Shown here one piece after another: positions 48,224 to 57,923 of a DNA stretch of 64,000 nt. The stretch comes from Sphingomicrobium sp. XHP0239 (GTDB taxonomy: Bacteria > Pseudomonadota > Alphaproteobacteria > Sphingomonadales > Sphingomonadaceae). How positions within the stretch are numbered: the first letter of the stretch is position 1; every line of letters starts with the position of its first letter. The notes beneath the pieces were generated by a model that had not been told where the DNA came from, did no database searches, and saw only the letters and a list, made by a program, of their open reading frames with translations. The stretch lies in contig NZ_CP154608.1 of the NCBI RefSeq assembly GCF_039555325.1, forward strand, positions 806,001-870,000, given 5' to 3'. The translations under genes were made by a program, and so were the position numbers.

Positions 48224-48335
48224 GGGTCAGGGCGGCCTGACCCCCGTCGATCAGGTTCGCGCGAGCGCGACCTGTCGGCCGCTTCGACGCATCTCTCGCA
48301 TAGCGTGCACTCGCTACGCTCAGCTTACGCTATGC
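48224..48335. repeat. Three inverted repeats after the orphan gene
   Basis: Three hairpins in 112 bases: GGGTCAGG/CCTGACCC at 48224-48243 with a 4-base loop, AGGT-CGCGC/GCGCG-ACCT at 48253-48273, and GCATAGCGT/ACGCTATGC at 48298-48306 and 48327-48335. None has a T tract, so they are not typical terminators. They could be the end of the inserted segment or a terminator of the factor-dependent kind. Confidence 0.5.
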
Positions 48336-48355
48336 ATCGGTGCTGTGAAGGAAAA

Positions 48356-48430
48356 TGGCTCCCTGAGTTGGATTCGAACCAACGGCCGTTCGATTAACAG
48401 TCGAATGCTCTACCGCTGAGCTATCAGGGA
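48356..48430 (-). tRNA. tRNA-Asn (GTT)
   Basis: A complete cloverleaf on the minus strand: acceptor TCCCTGA pairs with TCAGGGA, the D arm is AGCTCAGCGGTAGAGC, the anticodon loop is CTGTTAA with GTT at 48396-48398, and the T arm has GGTTCGAATCC. The discriminator is G and the CCA end is encoded (48356-48358). It reads AAC and AAU codons and is a substrate of the t6A pathway (TsaE, MtaB). tRNA genes are common integration sites, relevant to the foreign segment beside it. Confidence 0.97.
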
Positions 48431-48489
48431 GCAGCCCGAAGGCGGTGACGGGCCTTTTACCGTCCCGAACGTGCGATGCAAGGGAAGTT

Positions 48490-49281
48490 TTAGCCCGTCT
48501 CGAACTGCTCCAGCGCGATCCGCTCGTCCAGTGCATGATCGGGGTCGAACAGCAGGGTAAGGGGGCGCTTTCGATCGAGTGTCACCGTCACCCGCGTCAC
48601 GTCGCGCACCTCGAACTGGTCCGCCACCGCGCTCACCGGTCGTTCTTCGGGCGACTGGACGGTAAAGCGCACCGCCGTGTCCTCGGGCAGGATCGCTCCC
48701 GGCCAGCGGCGCGGGCGAAAGGGGCTGATCGGGGTCAGCGTCAGCATGTTCGCCGACAAGGGCAAGATCGGCCCGCCCGCCGATAGATTGTAGGCCGTCG
48801 AGCCCGCGGGCGTCGCCACCATCACTCCGTCGCACACCAGTTCCTCGATCGCGGGCCGGCCGCCGACCTCGATCCCGATCTTCGCGGTGCGCCCCGTTTC
48901 GCGCAGCAGGCTCACCTCGTTGATCGCGGGGCGGGTAATGATTTCGCCCGACAGCGTCTCCGCTTCCATCTTGAGCGGCAGGATGTCGATCGGCTTGGCC
49001 GCCGCGATCCGCTCGAACAGCCCCTCTTCGCGCCATTCGTTCATCAGGAAACCGAACGTCCCCCGGTTCATCCCGAACACGGGCCGCTTGGGAACGCCCT
49101 CTTCCAGCATCTGGTGGAGTAGCCGCAGCAAGAAACCGTCGCCGCCGACCGCCAGCACCCGCTCGGCGGCGTCGAGATCGACGAAGTCGTGCGATGCGTG
49201 CAGCTTCTTGCCCGCCTCCTGGGAGGCGCTGCGGGACGACACCTGGATGCCGATGGCCGCGGGATCGTGCATGGGCTTCAT
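48490..49281 (-). CDS. nadK: NAD kinase
   Basis: A 263-residue kinase phosphorylating NAD to NADP. The diglycine catalytic motif is LAVGGDGFLLRL near residue 45, then INEVSLLRETG, and the NAD-binding VMVATPAGSTAYNLSAGGPI. It is shorter at the N-terminus than many, in line with alphaproteobacterial members. The start could be ATG 49281 or ATG 49272. It precedes the tRNA-Asn on the same strand. Confidence 0.93.
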   Translation of the reverse strand: MKPMHDPAAIGIQVSSRSASQEAGKKLHASHDFVDLDAAERVLAVGGDGFLLRLLHQMLEEGVPKRPVFGMNRGTFGFLMNEWREEGLFERIAAAKPIDILPLKMEAETLSGEIITRPAINEVSLLRETGRTAKIGIEVGGRPAIEELVCDGVMVATPAGSTAYNLSAGGPILPLSANMLTLTPISPFRPRRWPGAILPEDTAVRFTVQSPEERPVSAVADQFEVRDVTRVTVTLDRKRPLTLLFDPDHALDERIALEQFETG

Positions 49282-49403
49282 CGCTTTCGTCGTTATGACG
49301 GACGGGCATAGGCGAGGCGCGGGCGATAGGCTACTGTCTCGATCCGAAGCAGTGCGAAAAAGCGCCGTTGTCGGCGACCCGCGCTGCCGCGATAGGGGTA
49401 CGC

Positions 49404-50207
49404 ATGTTGAGCCGGACCGACGACCCTCTTGAAAAAAGCGACCTGTCGCAGACCCGCGACCCCGCGCTGTTCGATGCGCTCGCGGAGCGCGCGATCGCGA
49501 TCCACTACCAGCCCATGATCTCGCTGGAGACGGGCAGGGTGGTCGCGGCCGAGGCGCTGGCCCGTTGGAGCGAGACCGGCCCCGGTGCCGACGAACTCTT
49601 CACCCGCGCCCGCCGCGCCCGCCTCGCCGGTCCGCTGTCGCGCCAGATACAGTTCGACGCGCTCCGGCGCGCGGCCCGGTGGGAAGGCCCGCTCGCCCAC
49701 GTCGGTCTGTCGCTCAACCTCCTCCCCGAGGAATTGTTCGAACAGGGTTTCTCCCAGACCTTTCTGGCCATGCTGTCCGACAGCGGCTTCGACCCCGAGC
49801 GCCTGACGCTCGAACTGGTCGAAACCCAGATGGTCACCGAACATCCCGAAAGCGCCCGCCGCCTGTCGGACCTGCGCGACGCCGGGGTGCGCATCGCGGT
49901 CGACGATTTCGGCACCGGCTATTCCAGCCTCGCCTATCTCACCTCGCTGCCCATCGACACGCTCAAGATCGACCGGGCGCTGGTCGAGGATATCGTCGGG
50001 GGCGACAAGGCGCGGATCGTGCTCCGCGCGATGCTCCGCCTCGCGCAGGAATTGGGACTGCGCACCGTCGTCGAGGGCGTCGAAACCGCCGCGCAGCTCG
50101 ATCTCCTGTGCGAATGGGGCGCGGATTGCTACCAGGGTTTCCTCGGCTCCGGTCCGCTCGACGAAAAGGCGCTCGGCCGCTTCGTCACCTTCACCAACCG
50201 CGACTAG
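49404..50207 (+). CDS. EAL-domain cyclic-di-GMP phosphodiesterase
   Basis: About 267 residues consisting of an EAL domain alone. The signature reads VVAAEALARW near residue 50. Metal and catalytic residues are intact: LELVETQM, the loop VDDFGTGYSSLAYL, LKIDRALV, and VVEGVETAAQ, then CYQGFLGSGPL. So it should hydrolyse cyclic di-GMP. No sensor or membrane domain is attached, so its regulation must come from a partner. The start at ATG 49404 follows AGGGG; earlier in-frame codons lie in the shared gap with nadK. Its stop shares a CTAG with the stop of mfd. Confidence 0.9.
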   Translation: MLSRTDDPLEKSDLSQTRDPALFDALAERAIAIHYQPMISLETGRVVAAEALARWSETGPGADELFTRARRARLAGPLSRQIQFDALRRAARWEGPLAHVGLSLNLLPEELFEQGFSQTFLAMLSDSGFDPERLTLELVETQMVTEHPESARRLSDLRDAGVRIAVDDFGTGYSSLAYLTSLPIDTLKIDRALVEDIVGGDKARIVLRAMLRLAQELGLRTVVEGVETAAQLDLLCEWGADCYQGFLGSGPLDEKALGRFVTFTNRD

Positions 50208-53200
50208 GCCGGCTCCGGCGTCTTCGCTTTCTTGCGGCCCGCCGCCACCACGCGGCCGAGACCGCGCGACAATTGCAGCGCGCCGTGGATCCGGTCGTGC
50301 TCGCCCGGCCAGTTGCGCGACAGGACCAGCTTGCCGTCGGGCCGCAGCTTCGCCTGCCCCTTCAGCTTCTCGATATAGGTGATGAGGCCCGGAACGTCGG
50401 GGAAACCGTCGGAAGCGAACGTCACCACCGCGCCCTTGGCCCCGATGTCCATCTTCGCGATCCGCGCCTTGCGACAATTCACCTTGATCTCGATGACCTC
50501 GAGCAGGTTCTGCGTCTCCTCCGGCAGCTTGCCGAACCGGTCGATCAGCTCCGCCGCGAATTCGTCGATGTCCGCACGGCTCTCGAGGTCGCCCAACCGG
50601 CGATACAGTCCCATGCGAAGATCGAGATCGCTGACATAGTCCTCGGGGATGAGGATCGGGGCCGCCACGTTGATCTGCGGATTGAGCGCTTCGCCCGCAC
50701 CCGACGCCCCGCCATCCGCCTTCAGTTGCACGATCGCCTCTTCCAGCATCGACTGGTAGAGTTCGAAGCCCACTTCCTTGATATGCCCCGACTGTTCGTC
50801 GCCGAGCAGATTGCCTGCGCCGCGCAGGTCGAGATCGTGGCTGGCGAGCTGGAAACCCGCGCCGAGGCTGTCGAGGTTCGCCAGAACCTGCAGCCTTTTC
50901 TCCGAACTCTCGCTGACCAGGTGCGGCTCGGGTGTCGTCAGATAGGCATAGGCCCGCGTCTTCGACCGCCCGACGCGCCCGCGAAGCTGATAGAGCTGCG
51001 CCAGCCCGAACCGATCGGCGCGATGGACGATCAACGTATTCGCGCTCGGAATATCCAGCCCGCTCTCGACGATCGTCGTCGACAGCAACACGTCATACTT
51101 GCGGTCGTAAAAGGCGCTCATCCGCTCCTCGACCTCGGTCGGGCTCATCTGCCCGTGCGCGACGAGGAACTTGATCTCGGGCACCTCCTCGCGGAGGAAT
51201 TCCTCGATGTCCGGCAGGTCGGCGATGCGCGGCGCCACGTAGAAGCTTTGCCCGCCGCGATAATGTTCGCGCAGCAACGCCTCGCGGATCACCACCGGAT
51301 CGCGCGGCATGACGTAGGTCCGCACCGCCAACCGGTCGACCGGCGGGGTCATGATCACCGACAGATCGCGCAGCCCCGTCATCGCCATCTGCAACGTCCG
51401 GGGGATCGGCGTCGCGGTCAGCGTCAGGACGTGCACGTCGCTCTTGAGCGCCTTCAGCTTCTCCTTGTGGGTCACGCCGAAATGCTGCTCCTCGTCGACC
51501 ACGACGAGGCCCAGTTTCTTGAACTTCACCGTCTTGCCGAGCAGCGCGTGCGTGCCGATCACGATGTCGAGATCGCCGTTCGCCAGTCGTTCCTTGGTGT
51601 CCTTCACCTCGGCGGGCGAGACCAGCCGGCTGATCCGTCCGATCTTGATCGGGAAGCCCTGGAACCGTTCGACGAAGTTCTGGAAATGCTGGCGGGCGAG
51701 AATGGTCGTCGGCGCGATGACCGCGACCTGGTTGCCCGCCATCGCACTCACAAACGCCGCGCGCAGCGCCACTTCGGTCTTCCCGAACCCGACGTCGCCA
51801 CAGACGAGCCGGTCCATCGGCTTGCCAGACCCCAGATCCTCCAGCACTTCCTCGATCGCCCGTTCCTGGTCGTCGGTCTCCTCGTAGGGAAAGCGATCGA
51901 CGAACTGCGGAAAGGCGCTATCGGGCTGCGCCGCCTCGCCCTCGCGAAGCGCCCGTTCGGCGGCGACCTTGATGAGCTTGCCCGCAATCTCGCGGATCCG
52001 CTCCTTCATCTTGGCCTTGCGCCGCTGCCATGCCTCGCCGCCCAACCGGTCCAGGCTGACGGCTTCGTCCGCGCCGCCATACCGCGACAGGATGTCGATA
52101 TTCTCGACCGGAACGTACAGCTTGTCCTCGCCCGAATACTCCAGCGCCACGCAATCGTGCGGCGAACCGCCGACGTCGATCGTCGTCAGCCCGTTATACT
52201 TCGCGATGCCATGTTCCTCGTGGACGACCAGATCGCCCGGCGTCATCGCCGACAGTTCGGCGAGGAAGGCGTCGGCGCTCTTGCGCTTCTTGCGCCGCCG
52301 GACGAGCCGGTCGCCCAGCATGTCCTGTTCCGACAACACCGCGACCGTGTCGGTCGTGAACCCGTGGTCGAGCGGCAGCACCATCAGCGCGGGAGCCTTC
52401 TTGCCCAGCGCTTCCTGCCAGCTGTCCGCCATCCGCCGCGACTTGATACCATGATCCTCGATCAAGCCGTCGAGGCGCTCGCGCGCACCCTTCGAATAGC
52501 TCGCCAGAACCACGGTCTTCCCGTCCTTGGTCAGCTTGGAAACATGGTCCGCGACCGCCTCGTACACGTTGGTGCCCTGGGCGCGTTCGGGTGCGAAATC
52601 GCGCGGCCCCGCCACGCCCATGTCGATTACCGCATCGCTGTCGGGGGCGGGAAAGGGGGTCGCCAGATGCACCGGCAGCTCGGCCTTCCTCCGCGACCAG
52701 TCGTCATCCGACAGATACAGTGCCTCGGGCTTCAAGGGGCGATAGCTGCCGGCTTCCTTCGCCTCGATCCGTCGCCGGTTCTGGAAATAATCCTCGACCG
52801 CCTCCAACCGCGATCCGACCGCGGCATCGCAGTTGGCATCGCGCAGCACGACGTCGTCCGTTCCGACATAGTCGGTTAGATCGGCCAGCGTCTCCTCGAA
52901 CAGCGGAAGCCAATGTTCCATTCCGCCCAGACGGCGTCCATCGCTCACCGCTTCGTACAGCGGATCGCTGGTCGCGTTGGCGCCGAATTTCTCGCGGTAG
53001 CGGCTGCGGAACCGCTTGATCGATTCCTCGTCGAGGAGCGCTTCGGATGCGGGCATCAACGTGAAACCATCGACCCGCCCGGTCGACCGCTGATCGGTCG
53101 GGTCGAAGGCCCGCATCGTCTCGATCTCGTCGCCGAAGAAGTCGAGCCGCACGCCGCTCGCCAGGCCGGCGGGGTAGAGATCGACGATCGCGCCGCGCAC

Positions 53201-53701
53201 CGCATATTCCCCGGCGTCGTGTACCGAATCGACCCGCGCATAGCCGTTCGCCTGCAGCAGCTGGATCAGCGCCTCGCGCTCGATCTCGCTGCCTTCCTCG
53301 AACCGTCGCACCAGCCCCTTGATCCGATCCGGGCACAGCATCCGCTGCGCCGCCGCATTGGCGGTCGTCACCACCAGTTGCGGCTTCTTCGGTGCCCGAG
53401 CGAGGCGCGCCAGCGCGCCCATTCGGTCGGCCATGACCTTCAATGCCGGGCTCGCCCTGTCATAGGGAAGGCAATCCCACGCGGGCAGCGTCACCACCTC
53501 GACTTCGGGCGCGAACAACGGAGCGGTCTCGACCACCGCGCGCGCCGCCGCCTCGTCCGACGCAATCAGCCACGCACGGCCACCCTTGTCGCCCGCCGTC
53601 CGCGCAAGATCGCTCGCGAGCCACGGCAGATAGCCCGCCGGCACGCTGCCTAGCGTCAGCGCCTTGTCGGCATTCACGATCTTGGGCAGTTTCTCGCTCA
53701 T
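50204..53701 (-). CDS. mfd: Transcription-repair coupling factor Mfd
   Basis: An 1165-residue ATPase that removes RNA polymerase stalled at DNA lesions and recruits UvrA. The N-terminal UvrB-like region, the RNA polymerase interaction domain (KLYVPVENIDILSRYGG) and the RecG-like motor are visible: CGDVGFGKTEVALRAAF, IGTHALLGK, VVDEEQHFGVTHKEKL, and FYDRKYDVLLSTTIVESGLD with QLRGRVGRS. The start is ATG 53701, set by an ATGA overlap with sdhE; the longer in-frame extension runs through sdhE. Confidence 0.97.
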   Translation of the reverse strand: MSEKLPKIVNADKALTLGSVPAGYLPWLASDLARTAGDKGGRAWLIASDEAAARAVVETAPLFAPEVEVVTLPAWDCLPYDRASPALKVMADRMGALARLARAPKKPQLVVTTANAAAQRMLCPDRIKGLVRRFEEGSEIEREALIQLLQANGYARVDSVHDAGEYAVRGAIVDLYPAGLASGVRLDFFGDEIETMRAFDPTDQRSTGRVDGFTLMPASEALLDEESIKRFRSRYREKFGANATSDPLYEAVSDGRRLGGMEHWLPLFEETLADLTDYVGTDDVVLRDANCDAAVGSRLEAVEDYFQNRRRIEAKEAGSYRPLKPEALYLSDDDWSRRKAELPVHLATPFPAPDSDAVIDMGVAGPRDFAPERAQGTNVYEAVADHVSKLTKDGKTVVLASYSKGARERLDGLIEDHGIKSRRMADSWQEALGKKAPALMVLPLDHGFTTDTVAVLSEQDMLGDRLVRRRKKRKSADAFLAELSAMTPGDLVVHEEHGIAKYNGLTTIDVGGSPHDCVALEYSGEDKLYVPVENIDILSRYGGADEAVSLDRLGGEAWQRRKAKMKERIREIAGKLIKVAAERALREGEAAQPDSAFPQFVDRFPYEETDDQERAIEEVLEDLGSGKPMDRLVCGDVGFGKTEVALRAAFVSAMAGNQVAVIAPTTILARQHFQNFVERFQGFPIKIGRISRLVSPAEVKDTKERLANGDLDIVIGTHALLGKTVKFKKLGLVVVDEEQHFGVTHKEKLKALKSDVHVLTLTATPIPRTLQMAMTGLRDLSVIMTPPVDRLAVRTYVMPRDPVVIREALLREHYRGGQSFYVAPRIADLPDIEEFLREEVPEIKFLVAHGQMSPTEVEERMSAFYDRKYDVLLSTTIVESGLDIPSANTLIVHRADRFGLAQLYQLRGRVGRSKTRAYAYLTTPEPHLVSESSEKRLQVLANLDSLGAGFQLASHDLDLRGAGNLLGDEQSGHIKEVGFELYQSMLEEAIVQLKADGGASGAGEALNPQINVAAPILIPEDYVSDLDLRMGLYRRLGDLESRADIDEFAAELIDRFGKLPEETQNLLEVIEIKVNCRKARIAKMDIGAKGAVVTFASDGFPDVPGLITYIEKLKGQAKLRPDGKLVLSRNWPGEHDRIHGALQLSRGLGRVVAAGRKKAKTPEPA

Positions 53702-53958
53702 CGCGCGATCCGGATGAAGTCGAGCTTCTTCATCTTTTCCAACTGCGGCCCCTGATATTTGGCGGGTGCCTCCGCCGTTCCGATCGCCCACGCCATGATG
53801 TCGACGTCCTGTTCCATCAGCAGCGCGTCGAACCAGTCCATGTCCTCCGCGGTCCACAGATGCTGATAGCGGTCGAAGAAACCGCCGATCATCATGTCGG
53901 CCTCGCGCGTGCCGCGGTGCCAGCTGCGATACTTGAGGGCGCGGCGACGCTCGTCCAT
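53698..53958 (-). CDS. sdhE: FAD assembly factor SdhE
   Basis: An 86-residue protein of the SdhE/YgfY family that helps attach FAD to succinate dehydrogenase. The conserved RSWHRGTREADMMIGGFF contains the RGxxE-type motif, followed by DWFDALLMEQDVDIMAW. It is directly ahead of mfd with a four-base overlap, a common alphaproteobacterial pairing. It diverges from recG. Confidence 0.92.
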   Translation of the reverse strand: MDERRRALKYRSWHRGTREADMMIGGFFDRYQHLWTAEDMDWFDALLMEQDVDIMAWAIGTAEAPAKYQGPQLEKMKKLDFIRIAR

Positions 53959-54074
53959 TCTACGAAAACTCCATAGCGATGCGGCCCCGTCGCGAAATTC
54001 GCGGCGAGGGGCGTGAGAGGGTGAAGCGCGCATGTAGGCGCTGGGGTTCCGATGCGCTAGGGCGGTGGCGAACC

Positions 54075-56117
54075 ATGCGGCCTGAAATCCTCCACCCCCT
54101 GTTCGCGACCACCGACACGCTGGACGGCGTGGGGCCCAAGATCGCGAAGGCGTTGGCAAAACTGAAACTCGACCGGCTCGTCGACCTGCTGTTCCACCTT
54201 CCGACAGGCAGCATCCAGCGGATCGCCACCGACACGCTCGGCCATCATCTGGTCGGCCAGCGGATCGTCATCACGCTCACCCCGATCGATCTGCGCGAGG
54301 GCAGGGGCCGGGCACCGCTCCGCGTCTATGCCCGCGACGGCAGCGACAATATGGTCGCGCTGACCTTCTTCAACCGCGCGGGCTGGGCTCGGCAGCAATT
54401 CCCGCTCGGAGAGGAAGTGCGCGTCTCGGGCCGCCTCGACGCCTATGGCGACGATCTCCAGATGGTCCACCCCGACGTCGTGAAGGAAGAGCCGCCGCTA
54501 CGCGAACCCGTCTATCCGCTTTCAGAAGGCATCACGAACAAACGGATGCGCGAGTTCATCGCGCAGGCGCTGAAGGCCGCGCCGGCCCTTCCCGAATGGA
54601 TCGAACCCTCCGTGAAGGCGGATCGCGACTGGCTCGACTGGCGCGGTGCGCTTGCGGCCGCGCACGGCGATACCGGCAATGCCGCTGCCCGCGCCCGTCT
54701 CGGCTATGACGAAGTCTTCGCCAACCAGCTCGCGCTCCTCCTCATTCGCCAGTCCGCCCGCCGAACCAAAACCCAACCGCTTCAAGGCGACGGGAGCCTG
54801 TCCGAAAGTCTGAACCTCCCTTTCGATCTCACCGGCGCGCAGAACCGCTGCGTCTCCGAAATTCGCGGCGACATGGCGCAGGACCGCCCCATGCTCCGTC
54901 TCCTTCAAGGCGATGTCGGATCGGGCAAGACGCTGGTGGCGCTGCTGGCGATGCTGGAAGCGGTCGAGGCGGGTGCGCAGGCCGCCATGCTCGCCCCCAC
55001 GGAAATCCTCGCGAGGCAGCATTACGAAGGGCTGAAGCGCCTGTGCGACCCGATCGGGGTCAACGTCGCCATCCTGACGGGGCGCGACAAGGGCAGGGTG
55101 CGCGAGGCGACCCTCATGGGACTCGCCGACGGTTTGATCCACATCCTGGTCGGAACACACGCCATCTTCCAGCCTGCGGTCAGCTATAAGGCGCTCGGTC
55201 TGATCGTGGTCGACGAGCAGCACCGCTTCGGTGTGTCGCAGCGCCTGATGCTGTCCGAGAAAGGAAAGCGTCCGCCGCACCTCCTCGCCATGACCGCGAC
55301 CCCGATCCCGCGCACCCTGACGCTGACCCAATATGGCGAGATGGAGGTCAGCCGCATCGACGAACTGCCGCCCGGACGACAGCCGATCGAGACGCTGGTG
55401 ATGAGCGAAAACCGTATCGACGAGATCGTCGCCGCGCTCGAACGTCATATCGCCACCGGCGAACAGGCCTATTGGGTCTGCCCGCTGGTCGAGGAATCGG
55501 AGAAGCTCGACGCCGCCGCCGCGGAAGAGCGCGCGGCTTCGCTGAAAGCGCGGCTCGGCGATGCGGTCGGCCTCGTTCACGGCCGCATGCGGAGCGAGGA
55601 AAAGGACGCGGTGATGGAGCGGTTCGCGAGCGGCAATCTCGCAATCCTCGTCGCGACGACCGTCATCGAAGTGGGGGTCGATGTGCCTAATGCCACGCTG
55701 ATGATCATCGAAGGCGCCGACCGCTTCGGTCTCGCCCAGTTGCATCAACTGCGCGGTCGTGTCGGGCGCGGCACCGGCAAGTCGCGATGCTTGCTGCTAC
55801 GGGGAGACACTCTGTCCGAGACCTCGCGTGCACGTCTCGCACTGATGCGCGAAACCAACGACGGCTTCCGCATCGCCGAGGAAGATCTGCGCCTTCGCGG
55901 TCCCGGCGAAATCCTCGGCACCCGCCAGTCGGGCGATCACAGTTTCAGGCTTGTCGAACCCGAGGACCTGCCCAGTATTGCCCCCGCCGCGCAGGCCGAT
56001 GCGCAAATGCTGCTCGATCGCGACGGTGGCCTGGAAGGCGAACGGGGAAAGGCCGCCCGCATCGCACTCTACCTGTTCGAACGCGATGCGGCGGTCGGTT
56101 TGCTGAAGGGGGGCTAG
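54075..56117 (+). CDS. recG: ATP-dependent DNA helicase RecG
   Basis: A 680-residue branch-migrating helicase for stalled forks and Holliday junctions. The N-terminal wedge domain has DGVGPKIAKALAKL and LFHLPTG. The motor has LQGDVGSGKTLVALLAM, VGTHAIFQ, VVDEQHRFGVSQR, MTATPIPRTL and QLRGRVGRGTGKS, ending with LRLRGPGEILGTRQSG. The start at 54075 (MRPEILHPLFATTDTLDGV) is the family N-terminus. It diverges from sdhE-mfd, and its stop shares CTAG with the convergent tyrS stop. Confidence 0.97.
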   Translation: MRPEILHPLFATTDTLDGVGPKIAKALAKLKLDRLVDLLFHLPTGSIQRIATDTLGHHLVGQRIVITLTPIDLREGRGRAPLRVYARDGSDNMVALTFFNRAGWARQQFPLGEEVRVSGRLDAYGDDLQMVHPDVVKEEPPLREPVYPLSEGITNKRMREFIAQALKAAPALPEWIEPSVKADRDWLDWRGALAAAHGDTGNAAARARLGYDEVFANQLALLLIRQSARRTKTQPLQGDGSLSESLNLPFDLTGAQNRCVSEIRGDMAQDRPMLRLLQGDVGSGKTLVALLAMLEAVEAGAQAAMLAPTEILARQHYEGLKRLCDPIGVNVAILTGRDKGRVREATLMGLADGLIHILVGTHAIFQPAVSYKALGLIVVDEQHRFGVSQRLMLSEKGKRPPHLLAMTATPIPRTLTLTQYGEMEVSRIDELPPGRQPIETLVMSENRIDEIVAALERHIATGEQAYWVCPLVEESEKLDAAAAEERAASLKARLGDAVGLVHGRMRSEEKDAVMERFASGNLAILVATTVIEVGVDVPNATLMIIEGADRFGLAQLHQLRGRVGRGTGKSRCLLLRGDTLSETSRARLALMRETNDGFRIAEEDLRLRGPGEILGTRQSGDHSFRLVEPEDLPSIAPAAQADAQMLLDRDGGLEGERGKAARIALYLFERDAAVGLLKGG

Positions 56118-57340
56118 GGCAGCAACAGCCCGTGCTTCTTCTTTCCCAGTGACAGCTTCGCCGGCTCCCCAAGAACGGTCACCAGAAGCTGCGGATCGCT
56201 GACGACCTGATCGTCCAGCTTGACTGCGCCTTCCTTGATCTTGCGCTTGGCCTCCCCGTTCGAGGCACAGAAGTTGAGGCCCACCAACGCCGCCAGAATG
56301 CTGACTTCTCCGCCCGTCGACAGGCTCGGCAGGTTCGCGTCCGACGCGCCTTCCTCGAACGTCCGCTTGGCCGTGGCTGCCGCCTCGCGCGCCGCATCCT
56401 CGCCGTGCAGCATTGTGGTCGCCTCGTTGGCCAACGCGATCTTCGCCTCGTTGATGTCGGCGCCCGACAACTGCGCCATCCGATCGATCTCGGTCAGCGG
56501 CACGTCGGTGAAGAGCTTGAGGAATTTCACCACGTCGCCGTCCGCGGTATTTCGCCAGAACTGCCAGTAGTCATAAGGGCTCAGCATATCGCCATCGAGC
56601 CACACCGCACCGGCTGCGGTCTTGCCCATCTTCTTGCCGTCCGCGGTCGTGATCAGCGGGGTGGTGACCCCGAACAAATCCTCTCCGCCGCCCATGCGCC
56701 GCGTCAGTTCGATCCCGTTGACGATATTGCCCCACTGGTCCGATCCGCCCATCTGAAGCCGACAATCGTGCCGCTGGTGCAGTTCACGGAAATCGTAGCC
56801 CTGCAGAATCATGTAGTTGAACTCGAGAAACGTCATCGGCTGCTCGCGTTCGAGCCGCAGCCGCACGCTGTCGAACGTCAGCATCCGGTTGATGGTGAAG
56901 TGCGGGCCGACGTCGCGCAGCAGGTCGAGATAGTTGAGCTTCCCCAGCCAGTCGTCGTTGTTGACCATGATCGCGCCGGTCGGACCGTCATCGAACGACA
57001 GAAACCTTTCGAACACCTTGCGGATGCCCGCGATGTTCGCCGCGATCGCTTCGTCGTCGAGCAGCTTGCGGCTGTCGTCGCGTCCCGTCGGATCGCCGAC
57101 CTTGGTCGTGCCGCCGCCCATCAGCACGATCGGTTTGTGACCCGCCTGCTGAAGTCGCCGCAGCAGCATGATCTGCACCAAGCTTCCGACATGCAGGCTC
57201 GGCGCGGTCGCGTCGAACCCGATATAGCCCGGCACCACCTGTTTCGATGCGAGCGCGTCGAGACCCGCCGCGTCGGTCGTCTGGTGGATGTAGTCGCGCG
57301 CCGCGAGCACGCGCATCAATTCGCTCTGGTAGGTCGTCAT
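56114..57340 (-). CDS. tyrS: Tyrosyl-tRNA synthetase
   Basis: A 408-residue class I synthetase charging tRNA-Tyr. The HIGH-type motif is in SLHVGSLVQIMLLRRL near residue 45, the KMSKS-type motif is KKMGKTAAGAVWLD near residue 230, and QMGGSDQWGNIVNGIEL is the family segment. The C-terminal S4 RNA-binding domain has GEAKRKIKEGAVKLDDQVV. The start is ATG 57340; in-frame sequence above it is antisense to the DOMON gene. Confidence 0.96.
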   Translation of the reverse strand: MTTYQSELMRVLAARDYIHQTTDAAGLDALASKQVVPGYIGFDATAPSLHVGSLVQIMLLRRLQQAGHKPIVLMGGGTTKVGDPTGRDDSRKLLDDEAIAANIAGIRKVFERFLSFDDGPTGAIMVNNDDWLGKLNYLDLLRDVGPHFTINRMLTFDSVRLRLEREQPMTFLEFNYMILQGYDFRELHQRHDCRLQMGGSDQWGNIVNGIELTRRMGGGEDLFGVTTPLITTADGKKMGKTAAGAVWLDGDMLSPYDYWQFWRNTADGDVVKFLKLFTDVPLTEIDRMAQLSGADINEAKIALANEATTMLHGEDAAREAAATAKRTFEEGASDANLPSLSTGGEVSILAALVGLNFCASNGEAKRKIKEGAVKLDDQVVSDPQLLVTVLGEPAKLSLGKKKHGLLLP

Positions 57341-57410
57341 GGAAAAGCCTGTTAGCCTGCCTTTTCGATGCTTGCCACCACGCATGGCGTCGCCCACGAT
57401 GGTGCTGTTC

Positions 57411-57923
57411 ATGATGCAGCTCGTCCCCCACCGCGACCATCCGACCCCCCAAGTCGAGCGGCTGACGGTGGAGGCGCGCGAGGAAGACGGCATCCTCTCG
57501 CTGCGCTATCGATTGCGGGGCGATCTCGACGCCCTGATGCTTCCGGCCTTCGCGAGCCTGCGGCGCGAGGACCGGCTATGGCGCTCGACCTGCTTCGAGA
57601 TTTTCCTGCGTCACAATGCCACCGCCTATCGCGAGTATAATTTCGCGCCCGACGGGCGTTGGTCGGCCTATCGTTTCGCGAATTATCGGCATGCGCGCTC
57701 CAACCTCGCCAACCAAGTCAGGATCGCCACCGAACGCGACGGCGACGACTATGTCATGCGGGCGCATCTTGTCGGTCAGCCGATCATCGGCCACCGCGTC
57801 GGGCTTTCCGCCATCATCGAGGCGACCGACGGGACCAAGGGATATTTCGCCCTTGCCCATCCGGCAGGCGCAGCCGATTTCCATCACGACGACTGTTTCG
57901 CCATTCTGGGAGAAGAGATTTGA
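57411..57923 (+). CDS. DOMON-like domain protein
   Basis: About 170 residues, beta-rich, with DRLWRSTCFEIFLRHNATAY and EYNFAPDGRWSAYRFANYR, the pattern of the DOMON-like proteins found beside NamZ-type genes in sphingomonads. Such domains bind haem or sugars in other proteins; no function is known here. Several start codons are possible (57339, 57399, 57411, 57414); 57411 leaves the divergent promoter of tyrS free. Its stop overlaps the TTG start of the NamZ-type gene by four bases (TTGA), implying co-translation. Confidence 0.75.
   Translation: MMQLVPHRDHPTPQVERLTVEAREEDGILSLRYRLRGDLDALMLPAFASLRREDRLWRSTCFEIFLRHNATAYREYNFAPDGRWSAYRFANYRHARSNLANQVRIATERDGDDYVMRAHLVGQPIIGHRVGLSAIIEATDGTKGYFALAHPAGAADFHHDDCFAILGEEI

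Noticed and set aside
49565..52879. An 1104-codon plus-strand frame across the EAL gene and mfd
   Set aside because: It crosses two genes on different strands and has Arg/His-rich nonsense composition.
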